Shown: positions 61,420-64,000 of the stretch, one piece after another
Position numbering within the stretch: the first letter of the stretch is position 1
Layout: the number at the start of each line of letters is the position of its first letter
DNA from: Pseudomonas sp. ATCC 13867
GTDB taxonomy: Bacteria; Pseudomonadota; Gammaproteobacteria; Pseudomonadales; Pseudomonadaceae
DNA: 64,000 nucleotides
Reading direction: 5' to 3'
Assembly: GCF_000349845.1 (NCBI RefSeq)
Contig: NC_020829.1
Span: 4,409,001-4,473,000 of the forward strand
Notes under the pieces: generated by a model
Seen by the model: the letters and a program-made list of their open reading frames with translations, nothing else
What the model was told of the DNA's origin: nothing
Database searches by the model: none
Program-made: the position numbers and the translations under genes

Positions 61420-62298
61420 CTACGGCGTCCGCTCCTGACGAAACGCCAGATAATGCTCCAGCACCCGCTCCGGTGCCTCGACCTGCGGGTAGTGGCCGAT
61501 GCCGTCGAGCAGCACGGTATCCGGCTGCGGGATCAGTTCCCGGTAGCGCGCCACCATGTGCGCACCGGAAATCGGGTCGAGCGGCCCATCGATCACCCGC
61601 AGCGGCACCCGCGTGCGCTGCATGGCGCCGACCCAGCGCTCACGGTGTTCGCGGCGGTCGAGGATGTAGTGGATCAGCCGGTGCATCACGCGCTGCCCGT
61701 CGTTATGCCGGATCAGGCTCCAGAAGCTGTCCAGTTCCTCCGCCGAGGGCTGCGTTCGCGGGCCGAAGACCTTGGCGAAGTTCTGCGCCAGTCGCCGGCG
61801 GTCGAACAGTCGGCCGAATACGCCGCCCAGCGGGCTGAGCAGCAGCTTCTGCGACAGCACCGCACGGTGGGTTTCCGGGAACAGTCCACCATTGAGGAAC
61901 ACGCACGACGCCACACGCAAACGCCCATCCTCGTGCCTGGCCAACAGTTCCTGACCGACGCTGTTGCCATAGTCGTGCACCAGCAGGTGAATCGGCTCGC
62001 GCACCTTCAGGTGCTCCAGCAACGCCTGCTGCAACTCGGCCTGTTCGTGGATGCGGTAGTCGTGCCCGCGCGGTTTGGCGGAGTCGCCGAAGCCGAGCAT
62101 GTCGCAGGCGATCACCCGGTAGCGCTCGGCCAGCGGGCGCCACAGGTAATGCCAGTCCCAGGAGGCAGTGGGGAAGCCGTGGATCAGCAGCAGCGGCTCG
62201 CCGCTGCCGGCGCTCCAGTAGCGGATGTCGTGGCCCCGAAAGGTGAAGGAGCGGCCCTGTGCGCGCCAGTCGCACAGGGCGATGCCGGGCAGGCCCAT
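61420..62298 (-). CDS. Alpha/beta hydrolase, epoxide hydrolase / haloalkane dehalogenase-like
   Basis: This 292 aa hydrolase has oxyanion motif HGFPTASWDW (about residues 40-49) and the nucleophile elbow VHDYGNSVG with aspartate as nucleophile, which places it with epoxide hydrolases and haloalkane dehalogenases rather than serine esterases. The catalytic histidine is in GIGHYPQVEAPE near the C-terminus. It overlaps the upstream class II aldolase gene by one base (TGATG), so they are translationally coupled. The substrate is unknown. Confidence 0.88.
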   Translation of the reverse strand: MGLPGIALCDWRAQGRSFTFRGHDIRYWSAGSGEPLLLIHGFPTASWDWHYLWRPLAERYRVIACDMLGFGDSAKPRGHDYRIHEQAELQQALLEHLKVREPIHLLVHDYGNSVGQELLARHEDGRLRVASCVFLNGGLFPETHRAVLSQKLLLSPLGGVFGRLFDRRRLAQNFAKVFGPRTQPSAEELDSFWSLIRHNDGQRVMHRLIHYILDRREHRERWVGAMQRTRVPLRVIDGPLDPISGAHMVARYRELIPQPDTVLLDGIGHYPQVEAPERVLEHYLAFRQERTP

Positions 62299-63080
62299 CA
62301 GTCACGGTAGCCGGGGTTCTGCTGGTCCAGCTTGCGCAGCAACGCCGGCCACGCCAGCGCGCCGCCCAGGCCCTGCTTGCTGCGGGTGACGCCGGCCGCC
62401 ATCGCCATTGCGCCGTCGAGAATCTGCTGCGGGATCATGATCAACTCGGCGCCGCCGCCCTGGGCCAGCACCTGGATTTCGCAGGCGCGCTGCAGGACGA
62501 ACATCATCAGGAAGGTGTCGGCGATGGTCGGCCCGCAGCTCAGCAGGCCGTGGTTGGGCAGGATCATGAAGCCGGCCTCGCCCAGGTCCGCCTGCAGGCG
62601 CGCCTTCTCATCGTGGTTCAGCGCCACACCCTCGTAGCCGTGGTAGGCAAGGCTTGCGAGCACGAACAGCGACTGCTGGGAAATCGGCAGCAGGCCCTGC
62701 TTCTGCGCGGAGACGGCGATGCCGGCGGCGGTGTGGGTGTGCAGCACGCAGGAGACGTCGTGGCGGACTTCGTGGACGGCGCTGTGGATGGTGTAGCCGG
62801 CCGGGTTGATCTCGTAGGGGCTGTCCATCAGCTTCTTGCCGGAGACATCGACCTTCACCAGGCTGGACGCGGTGATCTCGTGGAACATCATGCCGAAGGG
62901 GTTGATCAGGAAGTCTTCGGTGCCGGGTACCTTGGCGGAGATATGGGTGAAGATCAGGTCATCCCAGCCGTGCATCGCGATCAGTCGGTAGCAGGCGGCC
63001 AGATCGACACGGGTCTGCCATTCGGCGGCGGAGACCTGCTCCTTGACGTTCACGGTGGGCAGCGGGTGTGCGGCGTGCAT
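62298..63080 (-). CDS. Class II aldolase/adducin family protein
   Basis: This 260 aa protein starts at the ATG at 63080 (MHAAHPLPTV); the longer frame reads into the regulatory gap. Metal-binding histidines are visible in VLHTHTAAG (about residues 115-123) and a further one in LPNHGLLSCG (about 170-179). The fold cleaves or isomerises sugar phosphates or aldols, with Zn. Many members of this long subgroup have unknown substrates. It is the first gene of a unit with the alpha/beta hydrolase. The 430 bp upstream contain a palindrome at 63144-63163. Confidence 0.88.
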   Translation of the reverse strand: MHAAHPLPTVNVKEQVSAAEWQTRVDLAACYRLIAMHGWDDLIFTHISAKVPGTEDFLINPFGMMFHEITASSLVKVDVSGKKLMDSPYEINPAGYTIHSAVHEVRHDVSCVLHTHTAAGIAVSAQKQGLLPISQQSLFVLASLAYHGYEGVALNHDEKARLQADLGEAGFMILPNHGLLSCGPTIADTFLMMFVLQRACEIQVLAQGGGAELIMIPQQILDGAMAMAAGVTRSKQGLGGALAWPALLRKLDQQNPGYRD

Positions 63081-63143
63081 GGTCGGTAGCCTCTTCGTTG
63101 TTGTTGTTCGATGGCGCAGTCTAGTCAGCGTGACGCAGAATGG

Positions 63144-63163
63144 ACTGTCACGGAACTGACAGT
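63144..63163. promoter_or_regulatory. Palindrome upstream of the aldolase gene
   Basis: ACTGTCA-cggaac-TGACAGT has perfect 7-bp arms and lies 64 bp before the class II aldolase start. It is a candidate operator for the minus-strand aldolase-hydrolase unit. The rest of the 63081-63510 gap shows no gene. Confidence 0.45.
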
Positions 63164-63510
63164 TGCACGTGCCGACGTCTGGCGAATGCCTGCCCATAAG
63201 CGCAGGCGAAGACACCGCCTTGCGCGATCTTGCGCGACGGATGTCCCCGCCTATAGTGGATAGAGTCACCCCTACTGCACCGGCGGAGTTCGGCGCAACG
63301 GCGACTCCCTCCAGAAGCGGCGTCCAGATGGTGCCGCAGGCAACTCGCCCCTCAGGGCCGGCGGAAGCGTGCCCCTCTCCACCCCCTGCCCGAGTGCCGT
63401 CCACGGCCCCAATCCGCCTGGAAACATTTCGCAATACCTTTTGCAGTGCCCTTCGAGAGTAGTACCCGGGAGTCGGGAGGAGACTCCATGCCGGTCAACG
63501 AGGATGTCCC

Positions 63511-64000
63511 GTGAAGAAGACCGCCATCATGCAGCCCTATTTCTTTCCGTACCTGGGCTATTTCAGCCTGATCAAGCACACCGACCTGTTCGTCCTGTTC
63601 GACACGGTGCAGTACATCCACCACGGCTGGATCGAGCGCAACCGCATCCTCAAGCCGCAGGACGGCTGGCTGTACATTCGCGTGCCGCGCGTCAAGCATC
63701 ACCGCGAGACGCTGATCAAGGACGTGCGCCTGGACAACCGCCAGGACTGGCGGCGCAGTTTCTTTTCGCAATTGGAGGTGTACCGCAAGGTCGCACCGCA
63801 CTACCACGACGTGCGGGAAATGATCGCAACGGCGCTGGACCACCCGTTCGACGACATCGTCTCGCTGAACAAGACCACCCTGGAGGCAACCTGCGCCTAC
63901 CTGGGCTTCCCCCGGCAGATGCCGGTGCTCTCGCGCATGGACCTGTCCCTGCAGCGCCCGCAGGCGCCGGACGAGTGGGCGCTGAATATCTGCAAGGCGC
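63511..64000 (+). CDS. WbqC-like family protein, 3' end cut by window
   Basis: This frame starts at GTG 63511 and runs off the right edge, giving 163 readable residues. The start VKKTAIMQPYFFPYLGYFSLI and the following DTVQYIHHGWIERNRIL are the signature of the WbqC (PF08889) family, whose genes occur in polysaccharide and glycan gene clusters and whose biochemical role is unclear. A GAGG site precedes the GTG. It is divergent from the class II aldolase gene and may begin a new cluster beyond the window. Confidence 0.88.
   Translation, partial: MKKTAIMQPYFFPYLGYFSLIKHTDLFVLFDTVQYIHHGWIERNRILKPQDGWLYIRVPRVKHHRETLIKDVRLDNRQDWRRSFFSQLEVYRKVAPHYHDVREMIATALDHPFDDIVSLNKTTLEATCAYLGFPRQMPVLSRMDLSLQRPQAPDEWALNICKA

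Noticed and set aside
1..64000. tRNA, rRNA genes and CRISPR arrays
   Set aside because: No cloverleaf-like conserved T-loop context, rRNA sequence or regularly spaced direct repeats were recognised by eye anywhere in the window.

Overview
The window looks like chromosomal DNA of a GC-rich gammaproteobacterium, most likely a Pseudomonas of the aeruginosa / nitroreducens / citronellolis type. The reasons are the paired DUF1302/DUF1329 envelope genes, the Arabinose_bd-type AraC regulators, the REP-like palindromes, and a gene order at 47.4-63.1 kb (leucine dehydrogenase, SirB1-like, MalT-type LuxR, DUF1329, DUF1302, AraC, ..., enoyl-CoA hydratase, SDR, small membrane protein, epoxide-hydrolase-like, class II aldolase) that I recall from the PA3418-PA3430 region of P. 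aeruginosa. That match is from memory. No rRNA, tRNA or CRISPR array was seen.

Region 1 (1-20.3 kb) is a catabolic and regulatory block. It opens with a dioxygenase/RidA/EthD operon and a TetR regulator. It then has two convergent copies of a Tat-exported flavin amine oxidase plus membrane-anchored diheme cytochrome c (2.5-7.8 kb). Next comes a minus-strand operon read from 14.76 to 8.07 kb: acyl-CoA dehydrogenase, saccharopine-dehydrogenase-like oxidoreductase, acyl-CoA synthetase, SCP2-type thiolase and FAD oxidoreductase. A second phytanoyl-CoA-dioxygenase-like protein, AraC and TetR regulators, another thiolase and a short PAS-MCP protein complete it. I infer oxidation of an amine-bearing hydrophobic substrate in the periplasm followed by CoA-dependent breakdown in the cytoplasm. 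The substrate cannot be read from sequence.

Region 2 (20.4-36.3 kb) holds a DUF1329-DUF1302-RND-YCF48 envelope transport operon divergent from a TetR gene. It is followed by a FadB-like fusion, an SDR and an APH-family kinase resembling hydroxyacyl-CoA kinases, a tandem pair of AraC regulators, a lone LysR DNA-binding domain, and about 0.9 kb with no convincing gene.

Region 3 (36.4-47.4 kb) has one very GC-rich acyl-CoA dehydrogenase and then a clearly AT-richer island. The island carries ginA-ginB-ginC-ginD (three large tyrosine recombinases plus a small HTH/coiled-coil protein), which marks a GInt genomic island. The small cargo is an IMPase-family protein, a HAD protein, a DUF6088/AbiEi-like protein, one unknown protein and an XRE regulator.

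Region 4 (47.4-64 kb) returns to very GC-rich core-like DNA with a second DUF1329/DUF1302 pair lacking its own RND pump, further acyl-CoA and FAD enzymes, REP/REPIN repeats and a MITE-like element. It ends inside a WbqC-like gene.
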